64,000 nt of DNA from Parasegetibacter sp. NRK P23 (lineage in GTDB: Bacteria; Bacteroidota; Bacteroidia; Chitinophagales; Chitinophagaceae), in contig NZ_JAMDLG010000001.1 of NCBI RefSeq assembly GCF_023721715.1, positions 3,387,784-3,451,783 of the forward strand, in the 5' to 3' direction. Below the pieces are notes generated by a model. It was not told where the DNA came from. It made no database searches and was given only the letters and a program-made list of their open reading frames with translations. Position 1 is the stretch's first letter; each line of letters begins with the position of its first letter. A program made the position numbers and the translations under genes. Below are positions 16,347 to 25,127 of the stretch, piece after piece.

Positions 16347-17618
16347 ATGTTACAGGTAGCCGTGATAAGGCAGCAACCGGAATGGGTCAAGGAAAGACTG
16401 GCCATAAGGAATTTCAAGGAAACCGACCTGGTGGACCAAATCATTGAACTGGATGAAAAAAGAAGAAAACTGCAGGCTGAATTTGATGCCACGCAGTCGA
16501 AAATAAACAGTGCCTCCAAAGAGATCGGCATACTGATGGGGAAAGGCGATAAGGCTGGCGCAGAGCAGAAAAAACTGGAAGTGCCCGCACTGAAAGCTTC
16601 CCTGCAACCTATTACCGAACAACTCCAGGAAGCGGAAAAGGCCCAGCACGACCTGCTGGTGAAATTGCCCAACCTGCCATCCGGTGAAGTACCCCCCGGT
16701 ACTTCCGCCGAAGATAATGTGGTGGTGAGAAGCGGAGGCCCCGAACCACAACTGGGCGCCGACGCGCTCCCGCACTGGGACCTCATCGTGAAATACGACC
16801 TCATCGATTTTGAAACCGGCTCCAAAATCACCGGCCGCGGTTTCCCTTTGTACAAAGGAAGGGGTGCACGTCTGCAACGCGCTATGGTGCAGTATTTCCT
16901 CGATTTCAATACCAATGCGGGGTACACCGAATACCAGCCGCCACTGCTGGTGAACGAAGCCTCCGCTTACGGAACCGGGCAACTACCCGATAAGGAAGGG
17001 CAAATGTATTTTGTAACAGAAGATAATTTCTACCTCATCCCCACTTCAGAAGTACCCCTCACCAATATTTACAGAGATGATATTCTGAAGGAAACGGAAC
17101 TTCCGGTGAAGATAACCGCCTATACCCCCTGTTTCCGCCGCGAAGCGGGTAGTTTCGGCAAAGATGTGCGCGGCCTCAACCGCCTGCACCAGTTCGATAA
17201 AGTGGAAGTGGTACAGATTGTTCACCCGGAAAAAAGTTACGAAGTACTCGATGAAATGGTGCGCCACGTAGAGCACTTGCTGCAGAGTCTGGAACTGCCT
17301 TACCGCATCCTGAAACTGTGTGGCGGCGATATGGGCTTCACTTCCGCGCTCACCTACGATTTCGAAGTGTTCTCCGCCGCCCAGCAACGCTGGCTGGAAG
17401 TGAGTTCCGTTTCCAATTTCGAGACGTACCAGACCAACCGCGCCAAAATCCGCTTCAAAGATGAACACGGTAAAATACACCTGGCACACTCCCTTAACGG
17501 AAGTTCACTCGCCCTGCCGCGCATCATCGCGTGTTTATTGGAGAACAACCAGAAAGAAGACGGGATACACCTGCCTGTTAGTCTGCACAATTATTTCGGT
17601 GCGAAGGTGATTAGTTGA
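16347..17618 (+). CDS. serS: seryl-tRNA synthetase
   Basis: A 423-residue class II synthetase. Residues ~1-105 form the long coiled-coil arm that grips tRNA-Ser (EKRRKLQAEFDATQSKINSAS). The catalytic core carries motif 2 (TPCFRREAGSFGKDVRGLNRLHQF) and motif 3 (LNGSSLALPRIIACLLEN). It charges tRNA-Ser with serine in the cytoplasm. Expressed from a TATCTTTG promoter 17 bp upstream of the ATG and closed by a hairpin terminator 28 bp downstream. Confidence 0.98.
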   Translation: MLQVAVIRQQPEWVKERLAIRNFKETDLVDQIIELDEKRRKLQAEFDATQSKINSASKEIGILMGKGDKAGAEQKKLEVPALKASLQPITEQLQEAEKAQHDLLVKLPNLPSGEVPPGTSAEDNVVVRSGGPEPQLGADALPHWDLIVKYDLIDFETGSKITGRGFPLYKGRGARLQRAMVQYFLDFNTNAGYTEYQPPLLVNEASAYGTGQLPDKEGQMYFVTEDNFYLIPTSEVPLTNIYRDDILKETELPVKITAYTPCFRREAGSFGKDVRGLNRLHQFDKVEVVQIVHPEKSYEVLDEMVRHVEHLLQSLELPYRILKLCGGDMGFTSALTYDFEVFSAAQQRWLEVSSVSNFETYQTNRAKIRFKDEHGKIHLAHSLNGSSLALPRIIACLLENNQKEDGIHLPVSLHNYFGAKVIS

Positions 17619-17645
17619 TCTTTATTCAGACATTTTGATACTGAA

Positions 17646-17670
17646 AAGTGAGCCCCGGCTCACTTTTTTG
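17646..17670 (+). terminator. serS terminator
   Basis: Stem AAGTGAGCC/GGCTCACTT (17646-17654, 17657-17665) followed by a T run. The core AAGTGAGC...GCTCACTTTTTTGTT is nearly identical to the hairpin at 18528-18551. Confidence 0.85.
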
Positions 17671-17775
17671 TTTGGTGCTATAATATGCAGGTGTATTTGA
17701 ATAACTTCGCCCCCAATATGGGCCGCATGTCCCATGTTGTATAACCCTTTTTTACATTTTAAACCCTTACTTGGC

Positions 17776-18435
17776 ATGAAAAAGCTATCGCTTTTACTCA
17801 GTCTTCTTGTGTGCTGTTTTTCCGTTAACGCACAGTTCAAAAAAGATCAGTTACTTATTGGTACAGGCATTAACTGGCGCTACAGTCTGGATGACGGCTA
17901 TCCGGATGGAACTGTTACCGGACCATCAAAGAGAAAAACAAACTACATGCTCTTCTCTCCTCAAGTAGGCATATTTTTAAATGCCAGCACGGTACATGGA
18001 GTAAAACTGAATATTGGCTTCTCTTCAGAGAAAGAATACCGGCGAACATATAGCAATCCGGCAACCCTGGCATCGCGAATGAATACGACCATGTTAGGGG
18101 CCGGATATTTCCTGAAAAAATTTATTCCTTTGCATGATAGGGTAGGTCTCTATGGAGAAGGTCTGTTAGAGTTCCTGCATTTATCAGAAAAGCTTAGGAT
18201 TGAACCTGAGTTTGGCGGAAGTGGTATCGGCTTTCAGGATAAACCTTTCCAAGTGACCCTGAACGCTGCTGCAGGTCTTTACTTTAAACCCTCATCCCGT
18301 TTTCTGCTGATGGCGGGGACCTCGCTGGCAGGTGCTGAATACATGCGGAGCAAAAAACTCTCGACCCATGATTTTGATATTCACGCAGGCGTGAGCTCAG
18401 GACTGCAATTGAGTGTGTACTACATTGTTCCGTAA
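17776..18435 (+). CDS. outer-membrane beta-barrel protein, tandem paralogue 1
   Basis: A 219-residue protein with a signal peptide (MKKLSLLLSLLVCCFSVNA|QF) and a series of amphipathic strands. Shared landmarks with the next gene are the N-terminal QFKKDQLLIGTG, the central GAGYFLKKFIPL (second copy GAGYFLRKYIPV) and GLYGEG/GFYGEL. It is probably a small integral outer-membrane barrel of unknown function. ATG 17776 is chosen because it starts the signal peptide; an upstream in-frame ATG at 17734 would place 14 residues before it. Confidence 0.85.
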   Translation: MKKLSLLLSLLVCCFSVNAQFKKDQLLIGTGINWRYSLDDGYPDGTVTGPSKRKTNYMLFSPQVGIFLNASTVHGVKLNIGFSSEKEYRRTYSNPATLASRMNTTMLGAGYFLKKFIPLHDRVGLYGEGLLEFLHLSEKLRIEPEFGGSGIGFQDKPFQVTLNAAAGLYFKPSSRFLLMAGTSLAGAEYMRSKKLSTHDFDIHAGVSSGLQLSVYYIVP

Positions 18436-18527
18436 CATAGCTCCAGGATGACGCATTCATTGTGTGTTTATATATATGCATGCCGGTTAACAAAACCTTC
18501 TGTTAATCTATTTTGAATACGGTGTTA

Positions 18528-18551
18528 AAGTGAGCTCCCGCTCACTTTTTT
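18528..18551 (+). terminator. terminator after barrel paralogue 1
   Basis: Stem AAGTGAGC/GCTCACTT (18528-18535, 18540-18547) with loop TCCC and a T run. Near-copy of the serS terminator. Confidence 0.82.
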
Positions 18552-18607
18552 GTTGGGCCAGACATTACATTTACGCCCGTAAACCAGGTGACCTAACACT
18601 TATCATA

Positions 18608-19228
18608 ATGAAACATTTTTTATCCTTCATCGCCTTATTCTTCATCTTTCAATCAGCATCAGCGCAATTCAGTAAAGGAAATAAATTATTAGGCGGCACA
18701 GTAAACTTCAGTAGTATTTCTTCATTTGATGTACCTCAACTTTCAAGTGGTATTTCTTCCGCCGCTTCTACCAACATCAGTTTTTTACCTTCTGTTTCCT
18801 TCTTTACTTCTTCTTCCTTATCGCATGGTATAAGGTTGAAAGGATCATTTTATTCGAATAAGACGGAGTATCTGGAAGGGGGAACAACCAGGGTTTCCCG
18901 GTATAGCAATAATAGTTTTGGCGCCGGCTATTTTTTAAGGAAGTACATACCGGTTATAGAAACAATGGGCTTTTACGGAGAGCTGGCACCGCAATTCATA
19001 TATTCAACCTTTAAATGGACCGCGTCAAACACCAATAACTCCGGAACAGAAATTTCACTACCTATAGGCACCGGACTGTATTACCTCGCCGGGAAAAAGT
19101 GTATGTTGTCGGTAGATTTTACCCTCGCTAATATTTCAAGGTCATCTTCCGACTGGTCAGGGGTTACCTGGGAAACCAAAGGACTCCTTTCCTCCGGCAT
19201 CGGCTTCAGCGGCTACTACAGATTCTGA
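18608..19228 (+). CDS. outer-membrane beta-barrel protein, tandem paralogue 2
   Basis: A 206-residue exported protein with signal peptide MKHFLSFIALFFIFQSASA|QF, homologous along its length to the gene just upstream (QFSKGNKLLGGT; SNNSFGAGYFLRKYIPV; GFYGEL; final GFSGYYRF strand). It is likely an outer-membrane barrel; no substrate or partner is known. The pair looks like a tandem duplication that has diverged. The ATG at 18608 directly begins the signal peptide. No clear terminator is seen after it. Confidence 0.85.
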   Translation: MKHFLSFIALFFIFQSASAQFSKGNKLLGGTVNFSSISSFDVPQLSSGISSAASTNISFLPSVSFFTSSSLSHGIRLKGSFYSNKTEYLEGGTTRVSRYSNNSFGAGYFLRKYIPVIETMGFYGELAPQFIYSTFKWTASNTNNSGTEISLPIGTGLYYLAGKKCMLSVDFTLANISRSSSDWSGVTWETKGLLSSGIGFSGYYRF

Positions 19229-19305
19229 TTACCTTAACATTTTTTTCCGCCCCGCTTAAACCCTGGCACTTTTATTTCTTCTATAACGGTAAATACATAC
19301 ATTGT

Positions 19306-20757
19306 ATGGCCGTTTCTAACCAGCAGAAAAATCAACATCTTTTGTGGCGCGCGGGCTTTGGTCCGGCAGCGGAAGAAATGGAGCAGTTGAAGACTGCTAC
19401 CCCCAAAGCATACCTGAAAGCTTTGATGGCCGCTTCCGCAAAGGCCCCCGCACCCATTGATGTAGTAGACAACAACACCCGTGAACTTTTCCGGATGATA
19501 TCCGATGCGCAGTTGAAAAGGAAAGAACTGTCGGATATGCAAAGGCGCGAGTTGCAGAAAAATTACCGCGACGGCATAAAACGGCTGAACCTCGCCTGGA
19601 TGAACCAGATGGTAAACTCCGACGCGCAGCTCCGGGAAAAGATGGCGCTTTTCTGGCATGGACATTTCGCTTCCCGCCAGGTAAACCTCTTCTTCAACCA
19701 GGCTCTACTCAATGAAATAAGAACCCACGCACTAGGGAACTTTGGCGATCTGCTGAAAGCCGTTTCTCATTCAGCTTCCATGCTCGCCTTCCTCAACAAC
19801 CAGCAGAACAGGAAACAATCGCCCAACGAAAACTTCGCACGGGAAGTGATGGAGTTGTTTACGATGGGCCGTGGAAATTATACGGAGAAAGACATTAAAG
19901 AAGCCGCCCGTGCCTTTACCGGATGGGGTTACAATGCACAAGGTGATTTCGTTTTCAGAAAAAATGTGCACGATGAAGGCGTAAAAACCGTACTTGGCAA
20001 AACAGGTAACCTTACCGGGGATGATGTGTTGAATATTCTGTTGGAACAAAAACAAACCGCGACCTACATCACCACAAAAATCTACCGGTATTTTGTAAAC
20101 GAAGAAGTGAATCAGCAACATGTGAACTGGCTCGCCGAAAGATTTTACAAGAACGGATACAGGATTGACCAGTTGATGAGCGATATTTTTTCTTCGGATT
20201 GGTTTTATGAAGAAAAGAACATCGGGGTGAAAATAAAATCGCCCGTTGAACTACTGGCGGGCATCCGCCGGCTGGTGCCGATGAACATTGAGAATGAAGA
20301 AGTGCAATTACTTTTTCAACGCGCCCTGGGTCAACTACTTTTCTATCCGCCCAACGTGGCCGGCTGGCCCGGTGGAAAAAACTGGATCGACAGCTCCACA
20401 CTCATGCTCCGGATGCGTATTCCTCAACTCATTTCCGAATCCGCTGTATTCAGTCTTTCTCCCAAAGATGATGATGATATTATGATGGGTATGAAAGACA
20501 AAGCCGCCACCGCGCTGTTGAAAGCGAAGGGCGGCGGTCAGCAGATAAAAGTGGTGATCAACTGGAACATATATACGAAGCAGTTTGAACAGGTGCCCCG
20601 CGAGCAATTGCTCAATAAACTATCGGATGCGCTGCTGCAACTGAAGCCTGCGAATACCACGCCGGTGGCTAAGTACACCGATAGTACCAATCGCGAACAA
20701 TTCATTAAAACAGCCACCATTCAACTGATGAGTACACCGGAATACCAGTTGTGCTAA
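19306..20757 (+). CDS. DUF1800 family protein
   Basis: A 483-residue protein with DUF1800 landmarks: HLLWRAGFGPAAEEM at the N-terminus, MALFWHGHFASRQV, NENFAREVMELFTMGRGNYTEKDIKEAARAFTGWG (the most conserved block) and NVAGWPGGKNWIDSSTL. DUF1800 genes nearly always pair with DUF1501 genes, as here (26 nt downstream). The molecular role is not established. No signal peptide is evident in this copy. Confidence 0.93.
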   Translation: MAVSNQQKNQHLLWRAGFGPAAEEMEQLKTATPKAYLKALMAASAKAPAPIDVVDNNTRELFRMISDAQLKRKELSDMQRRELQKNYRDGIKRLNLAWMNQMVNSDAQLREKMALFWHGHFASRQVNLFFNQALLNEIRTHALGNFGDLLKAVSHSASMLAFLNNQQNRKQSPNENFAREVMELFTMGRGNYTEKDIKEAARAFTGWGYNAQGDFVFRKNVHDEGVKTVLGKTGNLTGDDVLNILLEQKQTATYITTKIYRYFVNEEVNQQHVNWLAERFYKNGYRIDQLMSDIFSSDWFYEEKNIGVKIKSPVELLAGIRRLVPMNIENEEVQLLFQRALGQLLFYPPNVAGWPGGKNWIDSSTLMLRMRIPQLISESAVFSLSPKDDDDIMMGMKDKAATALLKAKGGGQQIKVVINWNIYTKQFEQVPREQLLNKLSDALLQLKPANTTPVAKYTDSTNREQFIKTATIQLMSTPEYQLC

Positions 20758-20783
20758 TTCCTCCATCCTCCAAATTCAACGCC

Positions 20784-21983
20784 ATGTTCATAAAGAGAAG
20801 AACTTTCCTACAAACCGGCTCACTCGCCACCGCCAGCCTGATGCTGCCGAAATTCCTGAAAGCATTTGAGCAGCCAGCCATGGTACCCCCCGGCAACAAA
20901 GTGTTGGTGGTATTGCAATTGAGCGGCGGGAACGATGGTTTGAATACCGTGATACCCGTTCGCAACGACCTGTACTTCCAAGCACGCCCGAAGATTGGCA
21001 TCGAAAGAACGGCAGCCTTGTCGCTGACCGATGAGGTTGGCCTGCACCCCGCGCTTACCGGGTTCAAAGCCTTATACGACGAAGGTGCGCTCGGCATCAT
21101 GAACAGCGTGGGATATCCGAACCCCGACCGCTCCCATTTCAGAAGTATGGACATCTGGCATACCGCCAGCAAAAGTGATGAGTATTGGAACACCGGCTGG
21201 CTCGGACGCTACCTCGACGCGCAGTGCAGCGGATGCGACAAACCCACCCAGGCGCTGGAAGTAGACGATGTGCTGAGCCTGGCTTTGAAAGGAAAAGATG
21301 CCAAAGGCATCGCACTGAAGGATCCACGCAAGTTGTTCGGCACCAGCCAGGATAAATTCCTGAAAGATATCCTGAAAGAACATGATACTTCCCACAACGA
21401 ACGGCCTGTGGATTACCTCTATAAAACGATGGCTGAAACCATCAGTTCCGCCGATTACATCTACAAACAAAGTAAACTCCGCCCTAGTTCCGCAGGATAT
21501 CCCGGAACGGAAATGGGGCAAAGTCTGAAAACTATCGCTTCGTTGATCTTCTCTGATATCAATACAAAAGTATATTACCTCTCCCTGGGTAGTTTTGATA
21601 CACACGTGAACCAGGACGCCCAGCAGAAAAGGCTTTTCACCGAAATGAACGATGCCGTTACCGCTTTCGTAAAAGACCTGAAGACCAACAACCGCTTCAA
21701 CGATGTGGTGCTGATGAGTTTTTCCGAATTCGGCAGAAGGGTGAAACAGAATGCCAGCAACGGCACCGACCATGGTACCGCCAACAACATGTTCTTCGTG
21801 GGCGGCGGCTTAAAGGAAAAAGGACTCCTCAACGCCATGCCCGATCTCGCCAACCTTAAAGATGGTGACCTTCAATATAAGGTAGACTTTAAAAATGTGT
21901 ACGCCACGTTGCTCCGCAACTGGCTCGGTGTAGACGATGCGGCTATCCTTGGCAGAAAATACGATCACCTCAGTTTTGTGTAA
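20784..21983 (+). CDS. DUF1501 family exported protein
   Basis: A 399-residue protein with a twin-arginine-type N-terminus (FIKRRTFLQTGSLATASLMLP), so export by Tat is likely. Family motifs: VVLQLSGGNDGLNTVIPV, GYPNPDRSHFRSMDIWHTAS, DTHVNQDAQQKRLFTEM and SEFGRRVKQN..GTDHGTANNMFFVGG. The layout resembles the alkaline phosphatase/sulfatase superfamily to which DUF1501 is related, but the activity is unknown. ATG 20784 starts the signal. Partner of the DUF1800 gene upstream. Confidence 0.93.
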   Translation: MFIKRRTFLQTGSLATASLMLPKFLKAFEQPAMVPPGNKVLVVLQLSGGNDGLNTVIPVRNDLYFQARPKIGIERTAALSLTDEVGLHPALTGFKALYDEGALGIMNSVGYPNPDRSHFRSMDIWHTASKSDEYWNTGWLGRYLDAQCSGCDKPTQALEVDDVLSLALKGKDAKGIALKDPRKLFGTSQDKFLKDILKEHDTSHNERPVDYLYKTMAETISSADYIYKQSKLRPSSAGYPGTEMGQSLKTIASLIFSDINTKVYYLSLGSFDTHVNQDAQQKRLFTEMNDAVTAFVKDLKTNNRFNDVVLMSFSEFGRRVKQNASNGTDHGTANNMFFVGGGLKEKGLLNAMPDLANLKDGDLQYKVDFKNVYATLLRNWLGVDDAAILGRKYDHLSFV

Positions 21984-22014
21984 ACTTCTTATATAGATGG
22001 CTCGGTCAAAGGTC

Positions 22015-22042
22015 AATGCCCTGCGCAAGCGGGGCATTTTTT
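22015..22042 (+). terminator. terminator after DUF1501 gene
   Basis: Stem AATGCCC/GGGCATT (22015-22021, 22032-22038) with an extra GC/GC pair inside the loop, then a T run; 31 bp past the stop codon. Confidence 0.8.
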
Positions 22043-22066
22043 GTTGCCGCTAACATTATTACTCCG

Positions 22067-22086
22067 ATATTTGTATCTACAAATAT
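22067..22086. promoter_or_regulatory. operator-like palindrome before LLM oxidoreductase
   Basis: A perfect 9-2-9 inverted repeat, ATATTTGTA-TC-TACAAATAT, ending 7 bp before the ATG at 22094. Position and symmetry fit binding by a dimeric repressor (MarR- or TetR-like), but no regulator gene is adjacent. Confidence 0.5.
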
Positions 22087-22093
22087 TGAAAGG

Positions 22094-23086
22094 ATGAAGT
22101 TTGAACAGTTGAAACTGAGTGTACTCGACCAGTCGATCGTGAGAAAAGGCGGCACCGCGGCTGAAGCGGTGGCCAATACCATTGCCACGGCTAAACTGGC
22201 TGAAAAGCTTGGCTATCACAGGTTTTGGGTATCAGAACACCACAATTCCACCATGATAGCCGGTTCCGCCCCAGAATTGTTAATGGTGAAACTGGGTTCT
22301 GAAACCAGTACTATACGCATCGGTTCGGGTGGTATCATGCTGCCCAACCACAGCGCCCTGAAAGTGGCGGAAAACTTCAGGATGCTGGAAACGCTTTTCC
22401 CGGGCCGCATCGATCTGGGGATGGGCCGCGCACCCGGAGGCGACCGCATCACGGCTTCCTTACTCAATCCATCCAACACGTTCAGCGAAGCCGATTACCT
22501 CGAACAACTGAAACACCTCCAGGCATTCTTTCGCGACGAAGCCCGCACACAGTATGGAGATATTATTGCCGTTCCGCAGTGCGCCACCATTCCGCAGCAA
22601 TGGATACTCAGTTCCAGCGGTGGCAGCAGCGCAATAGCGGCCAGGTTCGGGATGGGACTGGCCATTGCACGGTTCATCAACGGGAACGCTACGCCTGAAG
22701 TGGCGGAAACTTACCGCAAACAATTCGTGCCCAGCGAAGCGTTTCCTGAACCGCACGCTATTTTGTCCATCTCCGTACAATGTGCTGATACAGAAGAAAA
22801 AGCAATGGAACTCCGTAAACTGGCTGATTACACACTGATCCAGTTTGAGAAAGGATATTTCGGTCCCATCGGGAGCTATGATGAAATAAAAGATTATGTT
22901 TTTTCACCCGCGGAAGAAGAACGTATCCGGCAGAACGCGGGGCGCATCGTTTCCGGAACGCCGGACCAGGTGAAGGAGCAGCTTGCCCGTCTCGCCAATG
23001 ATTTCGGAGTGGACGAGATCGTGGTAACGTGTATGACTTACGCGCAGGAGGATAGGGTGAGGTGTTTGGAGCTGCTGAAAGGATAG
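22094..23086 (+). CDS. LLM-class flavin-dependent oxidoreductase
   Basis: A 330-residue TIM-barrel oxidoreductase of the bacterial luciferase-like family. Landmarks: LGYHRFWVSEHHNS, IRIGSGGIMLPNHSALKVAENFRMLETLFPGRIDLGMGRAPGGD (the conserved flavin pocket block) and GTPDQVKEQLARLANDFGVDEIVV at the end. It resembles the MsnO8/YhbW group, which uses FMN; substrate unknown. ATG 22094 is chosen because the ORF upstream runs through the terminator and palindrome. Confidence 0.93.
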   Translation: MKFEQLKLSVLDQSIVRKGGTAAEAVANTIATAKLAEKLGYHRFWVSEHHNSTMIAGSAPELLMVKLGSETSTIRIGSGGIMLPNHSALKVAENFRMLETLFPGRIDLGMGRAPGGDRITASLLNPSNTFSEADYLEQLKHLQAFFRDEARTQYGDIIAVPQCATIPQQWILSSSGGSSAIAARFGMGLAIARFINGNATPEVAETYRKQFVPSEAFPEPHAILSISVQCADTEEKAMELRKLADYTLIQFEKGYFGPIGSYDEIKDYVFSPAEEERIRQNAGRIVSGTPDQVKEQLARLANDFGVDEIVVTCMTYAQEDRVRCLELLKG

Positions 23087-23089
23087 TTG

Positions 23090-23328
23090 TTTCTCGCAAC
23101 GGCGCTACGACGCCACGTTAGAACGTGCTGATGTGTTCAGCGTAAGCTGGTAAACCGCAGGCGTTGAGCATCGGATAAACGCAAATGCATCCAACAGAAA
23201 CAAATAAAAATGGAGTGGTGTATCAAAGGATGATATGCCACTCCATTTTTTTATTTATTCGATTTACCATTATAACAGACAACCCAACAAATCAACAGCC
23301 CGTTGCGTCGTAGCGCCGTTGCGAGAAA
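23090..23328. repeat. 239-bp inverted-repeat element with perfect 24-bp arms
   Basis: The arms read TTTCTCGCAACGGCGCTACG then ACGC at 23090-23113 and the exact reverse complement at 23305-23328. The element fills the space between the convergent LLM and POT genes and encloses a terminator hairpin (23207-23252). No open frame of note is inside. Confidence 0.88.
23207..23252. terminator. bidirectional terminator inside the inverted-repeat element
   Basis: Stem AATGGAGTGG/CCACTCCATT (23209-23218, 23239-23248), extended by a partly wobble-paired TGTATCA/TGATATG, with A and T tracts on the two sides. Serves both convergent genes. Confidence 0.82.
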
Positions 23329-23349
23329 TTAACCTAAAGTGAAACCTAT

Positions 23350-25107
23350 TTACTTCACCCCGTGCATCAACTTCTTCAGCAACGGATTCAACACAAACAA
23401 TATCAGCGCGCCCGCTGCCGGTACCAGCGTGAAAATGAGAAAGAAAGTAGAAAGCGAGTATGCTTCCGTGATCTTATCGATCATACCGCCCATGGTACCC
23501 GCGGCTTTGTTACCAATGGCGATGGCGAGGTACCAGATACCGAACATGATGGCGATCATCCTTGCGGGCACCAGCTTACTTACATAAGAAAGTCCCACGG
23601 GAGAGATGCACAACTCGCCTAAAGTATGGAACAGGTAAGCGAGGATCAGCCAGATCATACTAACGGAGGCGACTTTGGCGCCTTGCGGAATTTCGGAGGA
23701 GCCGAAGGCGAGGAAGCCGAAGCCCAGGCCGAGCAACAGTAACCCGATGCCGAACTTCACAGCACCGCTGGGGTTAAACTTACTCTCCCAGAGTTTGGAG
23801 AACAGGGGAGCGAACGTGATGATGAAAAGTGAGTTCAGGATACCGAACCAGGTGGCGGGAACCTCGGTACCCGTCGCGGAGAATTGCCTGGAGAGCATCC
23901 AGATCACGATACCCCAGATCAGGACAAAACTGAGGGAAAGAATAATATTGGCCAGCGCGTATTTCGCGAAGGTTTGCTGGAAGAGTTTGAACAATACATA
24001 AGAGATGATGCCCAAAGGAACGATGGTGATCAGCGTATTGATGACCTTAAAAGCCATGGCACTCGCACCTTCCAGGGAGCGATTGGTGTAATCGCCCGCA
24101 AAGATGGTCATGGAGCCGCCCGCCTGTTCAAATGCCGCCCAGAAAAACACGGTGAAGAACGCGAATATCACCACGGCGATCATCCGGTCTCTTGTAATAC
24201 GGTCGTAGCGGATGATCCGGCTGATCAGAATAAATACAAAGATGAGCACGGCGGATACGATGGCGAACGTATCACCGGGGTTTCCGGCTACTGTAAAGTT
24301 GAAGAAATTGTACTCGGATATTTTCGACATCGGGTCGTTGATGATCCAGAGTAACCCGGTGATGGCCACTATTGCGATGAGGAACAGGTCCAATTTGGTA
24401 AAGGGATTCAGTTTATCTCCGTTCTCATCTACCGTTTTTTTCACAGCGGAAGTATCCGTGTTTTTCTCCGGTTTCAGACCAACGTTCCCGAAAATATTCT
24501 GGGAGAAATAAAACTGCAGCATGCCGAAGAACATGAAGATACCGGCGAGTCCGAAGCCCCAGCTCCAGGAAACCGTTTCCCCGATGTATCCGCAGAGCAT
24601 GATGCCCAGGAAGGCTCCGGCGTTCACACCCATGTAGAATATAGTATAAGCACCATCTTTTTTATCCTGATGGTCCTTGTACATGTTGGAAACGATGGAG
24701 GTCATGTTGGGTTTGAAGAAGCCGTTCCCGATCACCAACAGGAAAAGTCCGAGGTACATGAAGAACTGCGTTTCGAAGGCCATGGAAGCATGTCCCAGTG
24801 TCATTAATGTGGCGCCCAATACTACCGCCCACCGGTAACCGATGATTTTGTCCGCCACATATCCGCCTAAAATGGTGGTGAGGTAAGCGAGGGAAGTGTA
24901 GGAACCGTAAAGTGCCAGGGCGTTCTCCCGCGGCCATCCCCAGCCGGGGTTATCGCCAATGATAGACGAGGTAAGGAACAATACAAGCAGGGCGCGCATG
25001 CCGTAGTAGGAGAACCTTTCCCACATTTCGGTGAAGAACAACACGAACAGTCCGGAAGGATGCCCTAATACTTTTGATTTGAAAAAATCATTGGTTTCAA
25101 AGTTCAT
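23350..25107 (-). CDS. POT/PTR2-family peptide transporter, paralogue A
   Basis: A 585-residue proton-coupled oligopeptide transporter with about 14 membrane helices. Signatures: GHPSGLFVLFFTEMWERFSYYGMRALLVLF in helix 1 (the ExxERFxYY motif that binds protons), KPNMTSIVSNMY, and the PTR2 block DGAYTIFYMGVNAGAFLG. These carriers import di- and tripeptides across the inner membrane. A close paralogue lies 20 bp upstream on the same strand; together they form an operon that ends in the terminator of the inverted-repeat element. Confidence 0.95.
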   Translation of the reverse strand: MNFETNDFFKSKVLGHPSGLFVLFFTEMWERFSYYGMRALLVLFLTSSIIGDNPGWGWPRENALALYGSYTSLAYLTTILGGYVADKIIGYRWAVVLGATLMTLGHASMAFETQFFMYLGLFLLVIGNGFFKPNMTSIVSNMYKDHQDKKDGAYTIFYMGVNAGAFLGIMLCGYIGETVSWSWGFGLAGIFMFFGMLQFYFSQNIFGNVGLKPEKNTDTSAVKKTVDENGDKLNPFTKLDLFLIAIVAITGLLWIINDPMSKISEYNFFNFTVAGNPGDTFAIVSAVLIFVFILISRIIRYDRITRDRMIAVVIFAFFTVFFWAAFEQAGGSMTIFAGDYTNRSLEGASAMAFKVINTLITIVPLGIISYVLFKLFQQTFAKYALANIILSLSFVLIWGIVIWMLSRQFSATGTEVPATWFGILNSLFIITFAPLFSKLWESKFNPSGAVKFGIGLLLLGLGFGFLAFGSSEIPQGAKVASVSMIWLILAYLFHTLGELCISPVGLSYVSKLVPARMIAIMFGIWYLAIAIGNKAAGTMGGMIDKITEAYSLSTFFLIFTLVPAAGALILFVLNPLLKKLMHGVK

Positions 25108-25127
25108 AACTAATCAGATTGATGTTT

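Noticed and set aside
16298-16927. N-terminal extension of the 114-aa gene through serS
   Set aside because: It would run antisense through a certain gene; a promoter box right before ATG 16297 supports the short form.
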